From Bacteroidaceae bacterium (GTDB lineage: Bacteria; Bacteroidota; Bacteroidia; Bacteroidales; Bacteroidaceae): DNA of 64,000 nucleotides. The stretch spans positions 1 to 64,000 of the forward strand of contig JAFSNB010000016.1 of the NCBI GenBank assembly GCA_017447625.1. The letters run 5' to 3'. The notes below the pieces were generated by a model that saw only the letters and a program-made list of their open reading frames with translations, was not told where the DNA came from and did no database searches. A program made the position numbers and the translations under genes. Within the stretch, counting starts at the first letter, position 1, and every line of letters begins with the position of its first letter. This document shows, in pieces, positions 20,825 to 28,129 of the stretch.

Positions 20825-21556
20825 ATGAATTATTTACGTATAGACATGACATCATTTGTGAAGTTCCTGCTGCGGCTGCAGGGGGGACTGACTCTGAAAG
20901 ACAATGTGCCGCTGTTGGAGACATTCGAGAGCAACCGCAAACGGATGTTCTCTGCCATATCTGGACTATCAGGAGACTCCGGAATGACCGGCGGCTCTGA
21001 ATACGCCTTGTGCGGTGTGTCGCTCGCCATGCTGAACGAATGGGCGCACCGCCGTCTCGGCCCCAGCACCACCTACACTGTGGAGGAGTTGCAGGAGCTG
21101 CCCTTCCACATCTGGCTGGAGGTGGTGAAGACGATGTTCTGGGAGCCGCTGCGCTGCAGCGAGTTCTACGAGCGTCCGCATCTGGCTCTGGCTGTGGTGG
21201 ACTACGCCTTCTGCAGCGGCGTAGAGCGCGCCGCCCTGACGCTGCAGGAGGTGCTCAACAAGATGAACGCGCAGAGCGGCAGCTACACGACTCGCCGCAA
21301 GGACGATGACGGTATCCTGCGCAACATCCGCATACAGATTGAGGAGGACGGCATCATCGGGCGCGAGACGCTGACGGCCATACAGAAGGTGCTGCGCCAC
21401 GCCACAGCAGAGCGCGAGGCCGTGCGCCGCATCTGCACCCTGCGCAGCGTCTTCGTATGCTCTCTGGCCGAGGAGGACCGTATCAGCGTGAAGCAGCGGG
21501 ACGTTCTGCTCAACCGCATCAACATGATTGAAGGCACTCCGAGGTGGGCCCTGTGA
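20825..21556 (+). CDS. GH108/phage-lysozyme-like protein, divergent
   Basis: A 243-residue protein whose middle and C-terminal parts fit the GH108 lysozyme/PG-binding-3 pattern: VVKTMFWEPLRCSEFYERP resembles the YW region, LALAVVDYAFCSGVERAALT and LQEVLN match the D-x-A-x-N-S-G...LQ block, and DGIIGRETLTAIQKVL is the PG-binding GxxT motif. The family's N-terminal EGGY catalytic motif is not seen; the region reads ISGLSGDSGMTGGSEY. It may be catalytically changed. The gene occupies the slot where related cassettes carry an N-acetylmuramoyl-alanine amidase. No signal peptide is evident, as expected for a lysin needing a holin-like partner. Confidence 0.6.
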   Translation: MNYLRIDMTSFVKFLLRLQGGLTLKDNVPLLETFESNRKRMFSAISGLSGDSGMTGGSEYALCGVSLAMLNEWAHRRLGPSTTYTVEELQELPFHIWLEVVKTMFWEPLRCSEFYERPHLALAVVDYAFCSGVERAALTLQEVLNKMNAQSGSYTTRRKDDDGILRNIRIQIEEDGIIGRETLTAIQKVLRHATAEREAVRRICTLRSVFVCSLAEEDRISVKQRDVLLNRINMIEGTPRWAL

Positions 21557-21618
21557 AAGCCCCTCTCCGACTCCCCCCGTGGGGGGGGAGGGGAGGGCTG
21601 CGGGGGGAGTTTGGGAGA
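21556..21618 (+). repeat. GC-rich boundary repeat after the lysozyme-like gene
   Basis: Starting at the stop codon: CCCCTCTCCGACTCCCCCCG, T, then GGGGGGGAGG and more G-rich sequence. It is the same type as the elements inside lpxB and rsmA. Confidence 0.8.
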
Positions 21619-21679
21619 CGTGAAACATAACTCTTTAAAAATTTCCCCTATTTTTGCTACATTAATAAAAAATAATGAG

Positions 21680-21688
21680 TAACTTTGC
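21680..21688 (+). promoter_or_regulatory. -7 promoter box for serC
   Basis: TAACTTTGC 52 bases before the serC start codon. A second, similar box, TATTTTTGC, lies at 21649-21657. Confidence 0.5.
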
Positions 21689-21739
21689 GGCGATAAAAGC
21701 AATCAACGAATTATTTCATACTTATTTCTTAAAAAAATT

Positions 21740-22807
21740 ATGAAGAAGTACAATTTCAATGCCGGCCCCAGCAAACTCCCTCGCGAGGTGATGGAGGCCA
21801 CCGCAGCTGCCTGCCTCGACTTCGAGGGCAGCGGCCTTTCGCTGATGGAAATAAGCCATCGCGCCAAGAACTTCCAGCCCGTTGTAGATGAGACCGTGGC
21901 TCTGTTCAAGGAGCTGCTGGACATCCCCGAGGGCTACAGCGTAATATTCCTTGGCGGCGGTGCCAGTCTGCAGTTCTGCATGGTGCCCTACAACCTGCTC
22001 GAGAAGAAGGCTGCCTATCTGAACACCGGCGTCTGGGCTACCAAGGCCGAGAAGGAAGCCAAGCTCTTCGGCGAGGTCGTGGAGGTCGCTTCCAGCAAGG
22101 ACAAGAACTTCACCTATATCCCCAAGAGCTTCACCATCCCCACGGATGCCGACTATTTCCACATCACCACCAACAACACCATCTACGGCACAGAAATCCT
22201 GAAGGACTTCGACAGCCCCGTGCCTATGGTTGCTGACATGAGCTCCGACATATTCAGCCGTCCAATAGACGTGAGCAAGTACGGACTCATCTACGGCGGT
22301 GCACAGAAGAACCTCTCCATGGCCGGCGTCACCTTCGTCATCGTGAAGGAAGACCTGCTCGGCAAGGTGAGCCGCCCCATCCCCACCATGCTCAACTACC
22401 AGACACACGTCAGCAAGGGCTCTATGTTCAACACACCTCCTACGGTGCCCATCTACTGCGCTCTGCAGAACCTGAAGTGGATCAAGAAGCAGGGTGGTGT
22501 GGCTGCCATGGAGAAGCTGGCTATCCAGCGTGCAGAAATCGTCTATGGCGAGATTGACCGCAACAAGCTCTTCGTAGGCACTGCCGAGGAGGACAGCCGT
22601 TCGCGCATGAACATCACCTTCGTGCTCAAGCCCGAGTACCAGGATCTGCAGGACGAGTTCATGGCCTTCGCCACCAGCAAGGGCATGGTAGGCGTGAAGG
22701 GACACCGCGACGTAGGCGGTTTCCGCGCCAGCTGCTACAACGCCATGGACATCGAAGGCGTCAACGCCCTCGTTGCCTGCATGAAGGAATTCGAAAGTCT
22801 TCATTGA
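21740..22807 (+). CDS. serC: Phosphoserine aminotransferase
   Basis: A 355-residue class V PLP aminotransferase that converts 3-phosphohydroxypyruvate to phosphoserine, and 3-hydroxy-oxo-phosphonooxybutanoate in the pyridoxal phosphate pathway. [16 protein letters not shown] at the N-terminus is diagnostic, [13 protein letters not shown] binds phosphate, and the PLP lysine is in [29 protein letters not shown] near the C-terminus is also family-specific. It starts the serine-synthesis segment with serA downstream; a four-helix-bundle gene and repeat tracts intervene. Identification is certain. Confidence 0.97.
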   Translation: MKKYNFNAGPSKLPREVMEATAAACLDFEGSGLSLMEISHRAKNFQPVVDETVALFKELLDIPEGYSVIFLGGGASLQFCMVPYNLLEKKAAYLNTGVWATKAEKEAKLFGEVVEVASSKDKNFTYIPKSFTIPTDADYFHITTNNTIYGTEILKDFDSPVPMVADMSSDIFSRPIDVSKYGLIYGGAQKNLSMAGVTFVIVKEDLLGKVSRPIPTMLNYQTHVSKGSMFNTPPTVPIYCALQNLKWIKKQGGVAAMEKLAIQRAEIVYGEIDRNKLFVGTAEEDSRSRMNITFVLKPEYQDLQDEFMAFATSKGMVGVKGHRDVGGFRASCYNAMDIEGVNALVACMKEFESLH

Positions 22808-22833
22808 ACATTGACCATTGAACATTGACCATT

Positions 22834-23193
22834 ATGCGGGCTGACAACCAGATTCTGACAGACAGTAAGGCCTTTGCTCTTCGGATAATAAGGTTATATA
22901 AATATCTGAAGGAAGAGAAGGGCGTTTACATATTGTCGAAACAGGTTCTGAGATGCGGCACAAGCATAGGGGCCAATGTTCGTGAAAGTGTCAATGCTCA
23001 AAGTCGAATGGATTTTATCAACAAATTAAATATTGCTCTAAAGGAAGCAAATGAAACTGAATATTGGCTAGAGTTGTTGCACGAATCAGAATATATTGAT
23101 GATAAGCAATTTGAATCGATATATAATGATTGTGGAAAACTATCAGCAACTCTGACAAAGATCATTAAAACGACGAAGACTGTTGACCATTGA
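22834..23193 (+). CDS. Four-helix-bundle protein (S23/IVP family)
   Basis: A 119-residue helical protein of the family first known from insertions in 23S rRNA genes and also related to the accessory protein of diversity-generating retroelements. FALRIIRLYKYLKEEKGVY, LSKQVLRCGTSIGANVRESV and NIALKEANETEYWLELLHES are the family's core. Its function is unknown. Start ATG 22834 is used; the in-frame TTG at 22825 lies in the flanking repeat. It is inserted between serC and serA, and ATTGACC/ATTGAAC words flank it on both sides in the same orientation. Two further family members, one truncated, occur in other operons of this window. Confidence 0.85.
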   Translation: MRADNQILTDSKAFALRIIRLYKYLKEEKGVYILSKQVLRCGTSIGANVRESVNAQSRMDFINKLNIALKEANETEYWLELLHESEYIDDKQFESIYNDCGKLSATLTKIIKTTKTVDH

Positions 23194-23541
23194 ACATTGA
23201 CCATTGAACATTGACCATTGAACATTGACCATTACTCTGCAGATAACGTTCAATGTTCAGCGTTCAATGAATAAACATCGCGCAAGCTTAATGTTCAATA
23301 TTTAATGAAAGAACATCACACTCAGTATAATGTTCAATGTTCAATGTTCAATGTTCAATGTTCAATGTTCAATGTTCAATGTTCAATGTTCAATGTTCAA
23401 TGTTCAATGTTCAATGAAAAATGTTCAATGGTCAATGTTCAATGTTCAATGTTCAATGTTCAATGTTCAATGTTCAATGTTCAATGTTCAATGTTCAATG
23501 AAAAATGTTCAATGGTCAATGTTCAATGTTCAATGGAAAAA
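23176..23541 (+). repeat. Heptanucleotide repeat tracts between the four-helix gene and serA
   Basis: ATTGACC/ATTGAAC words at 23184-23233 are followed by a long array of the 7-bp unit AATGTTC (about 23329-23535), interrupted twice by AATGAAAAATGTTC. Because 7 is not a multiple of 3, all three plus frames read the same repeating peptide NVQCSMF without stops. Confidence 0.9.
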
Positions 23542-24459
23542 ATGAAAGTATTAATCGCAACAGAAAAGCCTTTCAGCGGCGTGGCCGTGAAGGGCATAAA
23601 GGAAGTGTTTGACGCAGCCGGCTACGAAGTGGCCCTGCTGGAGAAATACACAGAGAAGGCACAGTTGCTCGACGCCGTAAAGGATGCCGACGCACTTATC
23701 ATCCGCTCGGATAAGGTAGATGCCGAAGTGCTCGACGCCGCAAAGCAACTGAAGATCGTGGTACGCGCCGGTGCCGGCTACGACAACATAGACCTCGCCG
23801 CAGCCACCGCCCACAACGTAGTGGCCATGAACACACCAGGACAGAACGCCAACAGCGTGGCTGAGCTCGTGTTCGGACTCCTGGTTTATGTCAAGCGCAA
23901 CTTCTTCAACGGCACCAGTGGCACCGAACTGAAGGCCAAGCGCCTCGGTATCCTCGCTTTCGGAGCCGTAGGCCGCAACGTAGCACGCATAGCCAAGGGC
24001 TTCGACATGGAGGTCCTGGCCTACGATGCCTACTGCCCCGCAGACGTCATCGAGGCTGCCGGAGTGAAGGCTGTCGGTTCTGCCGCCGAGCTCTTCGAGC
24101 AGAGCGACATCGTCAGTCTGCACATCCCCGCCACGGCTGAGACTAAGCAGAGCATCGGTCGCGAGCTCGTAAGCAAGCTCCCCAAGGGCGGCATCCTCGT
24201 GAACACCGCTCGCAAGGAGGTAATCAACGAGCCCGAACTACTGGCTCTACTCGCCGAGCGTGAGGACCTGAAGTACGTCACCGACATCAAGCCCGATGCC
24301 GATGCCGACTTCGCCCAGTTCGAAGGCCGCTACTTCACCACCCCGAAGAAGATGGGTGCCCAGACCTCCGAGGCCAACGTCAACGCCGGTATCGCCGCCG
24401 CCCACCAGATAGTGGATTTCATTGAGAAAGGCGTGACTAAGTTCCAGGTGAATAAATAA
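23542..24459 (+). CDS. serA: D-3-phosphoglycerate dehydrogenase (short form)
   Basis: A 305-residue NAD-dependent 2-hydroxyacid dehydrogenase catalysing the first step of serine synthesis. The substrate domain begins MKVLIATEKPFSGVAVKGI, VVRAGAGYDNIDL and AMNTPGQNANSVAELV precede the Rossmann motif LGILAFGAVGRNVARIA, and VNTARKEVINEPEL contains the catalytic region; the expected terminal His is missing from GAQTSEANVNAG, as in other short Bacteroides forms. No ACT domain. Start 23542 is chosen (23533 is possible); upstream in-frame ATGs exist only because the AATGTTC array is open in every frame. Expression may be sensitive to the length of that array. Confidence 0.9.
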   Translation: MKVLIATEKPFSGVAVKGIKEVFDAAGYEVALLEKYTEKAQLLDAVKDADALIIRSDKVDAEVLDAAKQLKIVVRAGAGYDNIDLAAATAHNVVAMNTPGQNANSVAELVFGLLVYVKRNFFNGTSGTELKAKRLGILAFGAVGRNVARIAKGFDMEVLAYDAYCPADVIEAAGVKAVGSAAELFEQSDIVSLHIPATAETKQSIGRELVSKLPKGGILVNTARKEVINEPELLALLAEREDLKYVTDIKPDADADFAQFEGRYFTTPKKMGAQTSEANVNAGIAAAHQIVDFIEKGVTKFQVNK

Positions 24460-24796
24460 AGACCCACCCCCAGACCCCTCCCGTGAGGGAGGGGAGACCT
24501 GCGGGGTGTGGGATTTATTTATATTGTTTAAAAGAATGACCCTATAAGCCTTCCAAGCGCTAGCAACTCCCCTTCCTTAAGGGAGGGGAGACCTGCGGGG
24601 TGTGGGATTTATTTATATTGTTTAAAAGAATGACCCTATAAGCCTTCCAAGCGCTAGCAACTCCCCTCCCTTGGGGGAGGGGAGACCTGCGGGGTGTGGG
24701 ATTTATTTATATTGTTTAAAAGAATGACCCTATAAGCCTTCCAAGCGCTAGCAACTCCCCTCCCTCACGGGAGGGGTTGGGGGTGGGTCTTATATT
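24460..24796 (+). repeat. Three 94-bp direct repeats each bounded by GC-rich hairpins
   Basis: A 94-bp unit (start points near 24496, 24590 and 24684) contains GACCTGCGGGGTGTGGGA, an AT-rich middle and CTTCCAAGCGCTAGCAACTC, then a CCCCTCCC/GGGAGGGG hairpin. The units are nearly identical; only the hairpin loop and arm differ. No gene lies here. Confidence 0.9.
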
Positions 24797-26173
24797 ATGG
24801 CAAAAGTTAAACCTTTCCGTGGTCTTCGACCGCCGAAGGCCCTCGTGGAACGGGTGGAGAGCCGCCCGTATGATGTCCTCGACTCCGAAGAGGCACGTGC
24901 CGAGGCAGGTGACAACGAGATGTCGCTCTATCATATCATCAAGCCGGAGATAAACTTCCCCGAAGGAACAAGCGAGTACGACCCGCGCGTATATGAGGAG
25001 GCTGCACGCCAGTTCCAGAAGTTCCAGGACAACGGCTGGCTCGTGCAGGATAAGGACGAGCACTACTACATCTATGCCCAGACCATCGGGGATTCACCCC
25101 TCGGCGGACTGAGCGGTGCTTCCGGCAAGACTCAGTACGGACTGGTCATCGGAGCCTACGTGGAGGACTACATGAACGGCGTTATCAAGAAGCACGAGCT
25201 GACTCGCCGCGATAAGGAGGAAGACCGCATGAAACACGTCCGCGTGAATGACGCGAACATAGAACCGGTGTTCTTCGCCTATCCCGACAACGCCGTGCTC
25301 GACAAGCTCATCATGCGTTATGCCGCAACAGAGCCCGAGTACGATTTCGTTGCCCCCATAGACGGCTTCCGCCATCGCTTCTGGGTTATCAGCGACGCTG
25401 CCGACATAGCCGCCATCACCGAGGAGTTCCGCAAGATGCCGTCGCTATACATCGCCGACGGGCACCACCGCTCGGCAGCTGCCGCTCTGGTAGGCGCTGA
25501 GAAGGCACGTCTGAATCCCAACCACCGCGGCGACGAGGAGTACAACTACTTCATGGCTGTGGCCTTCCAGGCTTCGCAGCTCACCATCCTCGACTACAAC
25601 CGCGTGCTCAAGGACCTCAACGGCCTCACCTCCGAGCAGTTCCTCGATGCCCTACGCAAGAACTTTGAAGTGAAGCTCATTGACAAAGAACCCATTGACC
25701 ATTCGCCAAGCGCAGCCAATAATGGTCAATGTTCAATGGTCAATGTTCAATGTTACGCCCCTAAGGCTCTCCATGAGTTTACACTCTACATCGGAGGTTC
25801 TCCCCTCCCCGGGGAGGGGCAGGGGGTGGGCCCTGGCCACTGGTATAGCCTCAAGGCCAAGGAGGGCACCTACGACAACAACGACCCCATCGGAGTCCTC
25901 GACGTGGATATCTCCAGCCGTCTGATTCTGCAGGATATACTGGAGCTGGGCGACCTGCGTTCCAGCAAGCGTATCGACTTTGTCGGTGGCCTGCGCGGAC
26001 TGGCCGAGCTGAAGCGCCGTGTAGATAGCGGTGAGATGCGTGCTGCGTTGGCTCTCTATCCCGTCTCCATGCAGCAGATCATGGACATCGCCGACAGCGG
26101 CAAGATTATGCCGCCCAAGGCCACTTGGTTCGAGCCGAAACTCAGGAGCGGGCTCATAATTCACAAATTATAG
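24797..26173 (+). CDS. DUF1015 family protein with two repeat-derived inserts
   Basis: A 458-residue protein of the DUF1015 family, starting AKVKPFRGLRPPKALVERVE and carrying YDVLDSEEARAEAGDN, SLYHIIKPEINFP and LYIADGHHRSAAAALVGAEK, the strongest family signature. Its biochemical role is not established. Usual length is about 410. The excess lies at residues about 298-345: [12 protein letters not shown] is encoded by AATGTTC/AATGGTC words, and SPLPGEGQGVGPG by a GC-rich palindrome (25796-25832). The conserved C-terminal half (RIDFVGGLRGLAELKRRV, PVSMQQIMDIAD) resumes in frame. The last codons, HKL and stop, also lie in AT-rich repeat-like sequence. Confidence 0.85.
   Translation: MAKVKPFRGLRPPKALVERVESRPYDVLDSEEARAEAGDNEMSLYHIIKPEINFPEGTSEYDPRVYEEAARQFQKFQDNGWLVQDKDEHYYIYAQTIGDSPLGGLSGASGKTQYGLVIGAYVEDYMNGVIKKHELTRRDKEEDRMKHVRVNDANIEPVFFAYPDNAVLDKLIMRYAATEPEYDFVAPIDGFRHRFWVISDAADIAAITEEFRKMPSLYIADGHHRSAAAALVGAEKARLNPNHRGDEEYNYFMAVAFQASQLTILDYNRVLKDLNGLTSEQFLDALRKNFEVKLIDKEPIDHSPSAANNGQCSMVNVQCYAPKALHEFTLYIGGSPLPGEGQGVGPGHWYSLKAKEGTYDNNDPIGVLDVDISSRLILQDILELGDLRSSKRIDFVGGLRGLAELKRRVDSGEMRAALALYPVSMQQIMDIADSGKIMPPKATWFEPKLRSGLIIHKL
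25690..25832 (+). repeat. Two repeat families inside the DUF1015 gene
   Basis: AATGGTC and AATGTTC words occupy 25722-25753, with a related CATTGACCATT at 25692. A hairpin CTCCCCTCCCCGGGGAGGGG (25799-25819) followed by CAGGGGGTGGG lies 45 bases later. Confidence 0.85.
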
Positions 26174-26300
26174 ACCCCCTCCTCACTCCCCCTTATAGGG
26201 GGAGAGTTAATACTCACCAGACTTTGAATTCCTTTAATTCATCCAGTCAATCAGTATCTACTCCCCTCCCTACAAGGGAGGGGCAGGGGGGTGGGTCTTC
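26172..26300 (+). repeat. GC-rich repeats at the DUF1015-yigZ junction
   Basis: CCCCCTTATAGGGGG (about 26189-26203) and CTCCCCTCCCTACAAGGGAGGGG (26260-26283) followed by CAGGGGGGTGGG. GGGAGGGGCAGGGGGGTGGG at 26276-26295 has four G-runs with short loops. It lies where the next gene should start. Confidence 0.85.
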
Positions 26301-26892
26301 TGACTCCTTCCTCACCCTCGCTGCCCCCTCTACGGGCACATATACGGAGAAGCGAAGCAAGTTCCTTGCCTTCGCTTTTCCGGTTTCTACCGTAGATGAG
26401 GTCAAGGAGCTTGTGGATGAGTACGCAAAGAAATACTACGATGCGCGCCACGTATGCTATGCCTATATGCTGGGGCATGAGCGGAAGGAGTTCCGGGCAA
26501 ATGATAACGGCGAACCCTCCGGCACGGCAGGCAAGCCCATCCTCGGACAGATAAACTCCAACGAGCTGACCGACATCCTCATCATCGTGGTCCGCTATTT
26601 CGGCGGCGTGAAACTGGGCACGAGCGGACTCATCCAAGCATACAAGGCTGCCGCTGCCGAGGCAATTGCTGCCGCTCAGATTATTGAGAAGACGGTGGAT
26701 GCCCGCATAACAATTTCCTTCGAGTACCTGCTGATGAACCAGGTCATGCGCATCATCAAGGAGGAAGCTCCGGACATCCTCTCGCAGACGTTCGACAACA
26801 ACTGCGAGATGCTACTCTCCATACGCGCATCGCAAATGCCTCGCCTCCGCCAACGCTTAGAACAGGTGAGGGGAGTAACAGTTGATAATTGA
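26224..26892 (+). CDS. YigZ/IMPACT family protein with repeat-derived N-terminus
   Basis: About 222 residues; the conserved core begins near 26302 with DSFLTLAAPSTGTYTEKRSK. The family motifs are clear: ARHVCYAYMLGHERKEFRANDNGEPSGTAG and TDILIIVVRYFGGVKLGTSGLIQAY, then a C-terminal ferredoxin-like domain. Relatives are about 205 residues and are linked to translation regulation. No ATG or GTG exists in frame upstream of the core. The closest usable codon is TTG at 26224; another TTG lies at 26125 inside the previous gene. The stretch between the TTG and the core is the GC-rich repeat, so the start is uncertain. Confidence 0.8.
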   Translation: MNSFNSSSQSVSTPLPTREGQGGGSSDSFLTLAAPSTGTYTEKRSKFLAFAFPVSTVDEVKELVDEYAKKYYDARHVCYAYMLGHERKEFRANDNGEPSGTAGKPILGQINSNELTDILIIVVRYFGGVKLGTSGLIQAYKAAAAEAIAAAQIIEKTVDARITISFEYLLMNQVMRIIKEEAPDILSQTFDNNCEMLLSIRASQMPRLRQRLEQVRGVTVDN

Positions 26893-27191
26893 CAGGACTC
26901 TCCCCCCTGCCCCTCCCTTTAGGGAGGGGAGTAATTACTCAAGCACCGTTAAAATTACGCAACGAATTATACCAATTAAACGAATATTTTTCAACAACGG
27001 ATTACACGGATTTAACGGATTTAGATCAATGCATAATGCATAATTATGAATTCATAATTGGACTCTCGCTTATTCGTACAATTCGTATAATTTGTTGAGT
27101 ATAAACAAGCATTGCGTAGCCTAATCCGTAAAATCCGTGAAATCCGTTGTTCTGAAATAAGCACTGCGCCAGCCCAATTATGCATTATGCA
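26893..27191. repeat. Word-repeat gap between yigZ and the trmH-family gene
   Basis: A GC-rich palindrome (26896-26936) is followed by ACGGATTACACGGATTTAACGG (split words, 26995-27022), ATAATGCATAATT words (27029-27055), ATCCGTAAAATCCGTGAAATCC (about 27122-27145) and a terminal ATTATGCATT tract (27177-27203). No gene is recognised. Confidence 0.7.
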
Positions 27192-28007
27192 TTAAGCATT
27201 ATGAATTGATTGAAGTTCCCAGAAGGCGACGGCGGAGGCGGCTGCAACGTTTAGCGAATCGACATTGTGGGACATGGGGATGCGGACTACATGGTCTGCG
27301 CTGCTGATTGTGCTTTGCGGCAGACCGTCGCCCTCGGTGCCGAGGATGATGGCCAGACGGGGGATGTCCTTCAGGAAGGGAGCATCTATGGGAACTGAGT
27401 TGTCGGTGAGCGCCATAGCCGCCGTCTGAAAGCCATAAGGGTGCAGGGCTGTTGTCTCATCGGTGTCTGGCAGCCACGTCCATGGAACTAGAAACACGCT
27501 GCCCATGGAAACTCGTATGGAACGGCGATTGAATGGGTCGCAGGAGTCAGGTGTTAGCAGAACAGCATCAATGCCGAGAGCAGCTGCAGAGCGGAAAATG
27601 GCTCCGATATTAGTCGTATCTACTACGCCGTGAATGACTGCTATGCGCCGTGCATCCTTACATAAGGTCTCAAGGGTTGGCATCTGTGGACGGCGCATGG
27701 CGCAAAGGACTCCGCGCGTGAGGGTGTAGCCCGTGAGACTGGCCAGAAGCTCGCGTTCGCCGGTATAGACAGGAACGGACTCCGGAAGACGACTGATGAT
27801 ATCTGCTGCGTCACCAGTGATATGCCGTTCTTCACAAAGTAGGGATACAGGCTCGTAGCCGGCATCCAAGGCCACACGAATCACCTTTGGACTCTCAGCT
27901 ATGAATAGTCCTTCATCTGGGTTAAGACGGTTACGCAACTGCGCCTCGGTGAGATTCGCAAAGACCTCAAGTTCAGGAGCGGATATGGATGTAATGTTAA
28001 TGATCAT
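27192..28007 (-). CDS. TrmH/SpoU-family RNA 2'-O-methyltransferase
   Basis: A 271-residue SpoU-type methylase. An N-terminal substrate-binding domain (LRNRLNPDEGLFIAESPKVI) is followed by the knotted SPOUT domain: RRIAVIHGVVDTTNIGAIFRSAAAL (motif 1, N and R residues), LAIILGTEGDGLP (motif 2) and IPMSHNVDSLNVAAASAVAFWEL (motif 3). Target RNA is unknown; rRNA 2'-O-ribose is the family norm. Start 28007 is preferred; extending to 28100 would add residues encoded by a boundary repeat. The C-terminal IHNA and stop are supplied by the ATTATGC tract. Confidence 0.9.
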   Translation of the reverse strand: MIINITSISAPELEVFANLTEAQLRNRLNPDEGLFIAESPKVIRVALDAGYEPVSLLCEERHITGDAADIISRLPESVPVYTGERELLASLTGYTLTRGVLCAMRRPQMPTLETLCKDARRIAVIHGVVDTTNIGAIFRSAAALGIDAVLLTPDSCDPFNRRSIRVSMGSVFLVPWTWLPDTDETTALHPYGFQTAAMALTDNSVPIDAPFLKDIPRLAIILGTEGDGLPQSTISSADHVVRIPMSHNVDSLNVAAASAVAFWELQSIHNA

Positions 28008-28013
28008 ATTGGA

Positions 28014-28062
28014 CTCTCCCCCAGCCCTCCCTACAGGGAGGGAGCGAATTGAAGACAAGGAT
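28014..28062 (-). repeat. GC-rich boundary repeat before the trmH-family gene
   Basis: Minus strand: TTCGCTCCCTCCCTGTAGGG then AGGGCTGGGGGAGAGTCC. The GGGGGAGAG ends about 8 bases before the ATG, the same arrangement as at 19552 and 20770. Confidence 0.8.
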
Positions 28063-28069
28063 TGTTTTG

Positions 28070-28109
28070 TTTGAAGAAATCCCCTCCGTGAACGTGCCAC
28101 AGAGGGGAT
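28070..28109 (-). terminator. Terminator of the arabinose gene block
   Basis: On the minus strand, ATCCCCTCTGTG and CACGGAGGGGAT pair (12 bp, one G-U) around a 7-nt loop and are followed by TTCTTC. It lies 21 bases after the araB stop. Confidence 0.65.
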
Positions 28110-28129
28110 TAAATACTAACTCTTGAACC

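Noticed and set aside
21722-22825. Long open frame antisense to serC
   Set aside because: It mirrors serC codon structure; serC motifs are unambiguous and the antisense product resembles nothing.
23305-23541. N-terminal extension of SerA with many NVQCSMF repeats
   Set aside because: The array is open in all frames by its 7-bp period, so openness is no evidence of translation. Homologs start at MKVLIATE.
28008-28100. Longer N-terminus for the TrmH-family protein
   Set aside because: Those residues are encoded by the boundary repeat, and the ATG at 28007 follows a GGGGGAGAG at a suitable distance.
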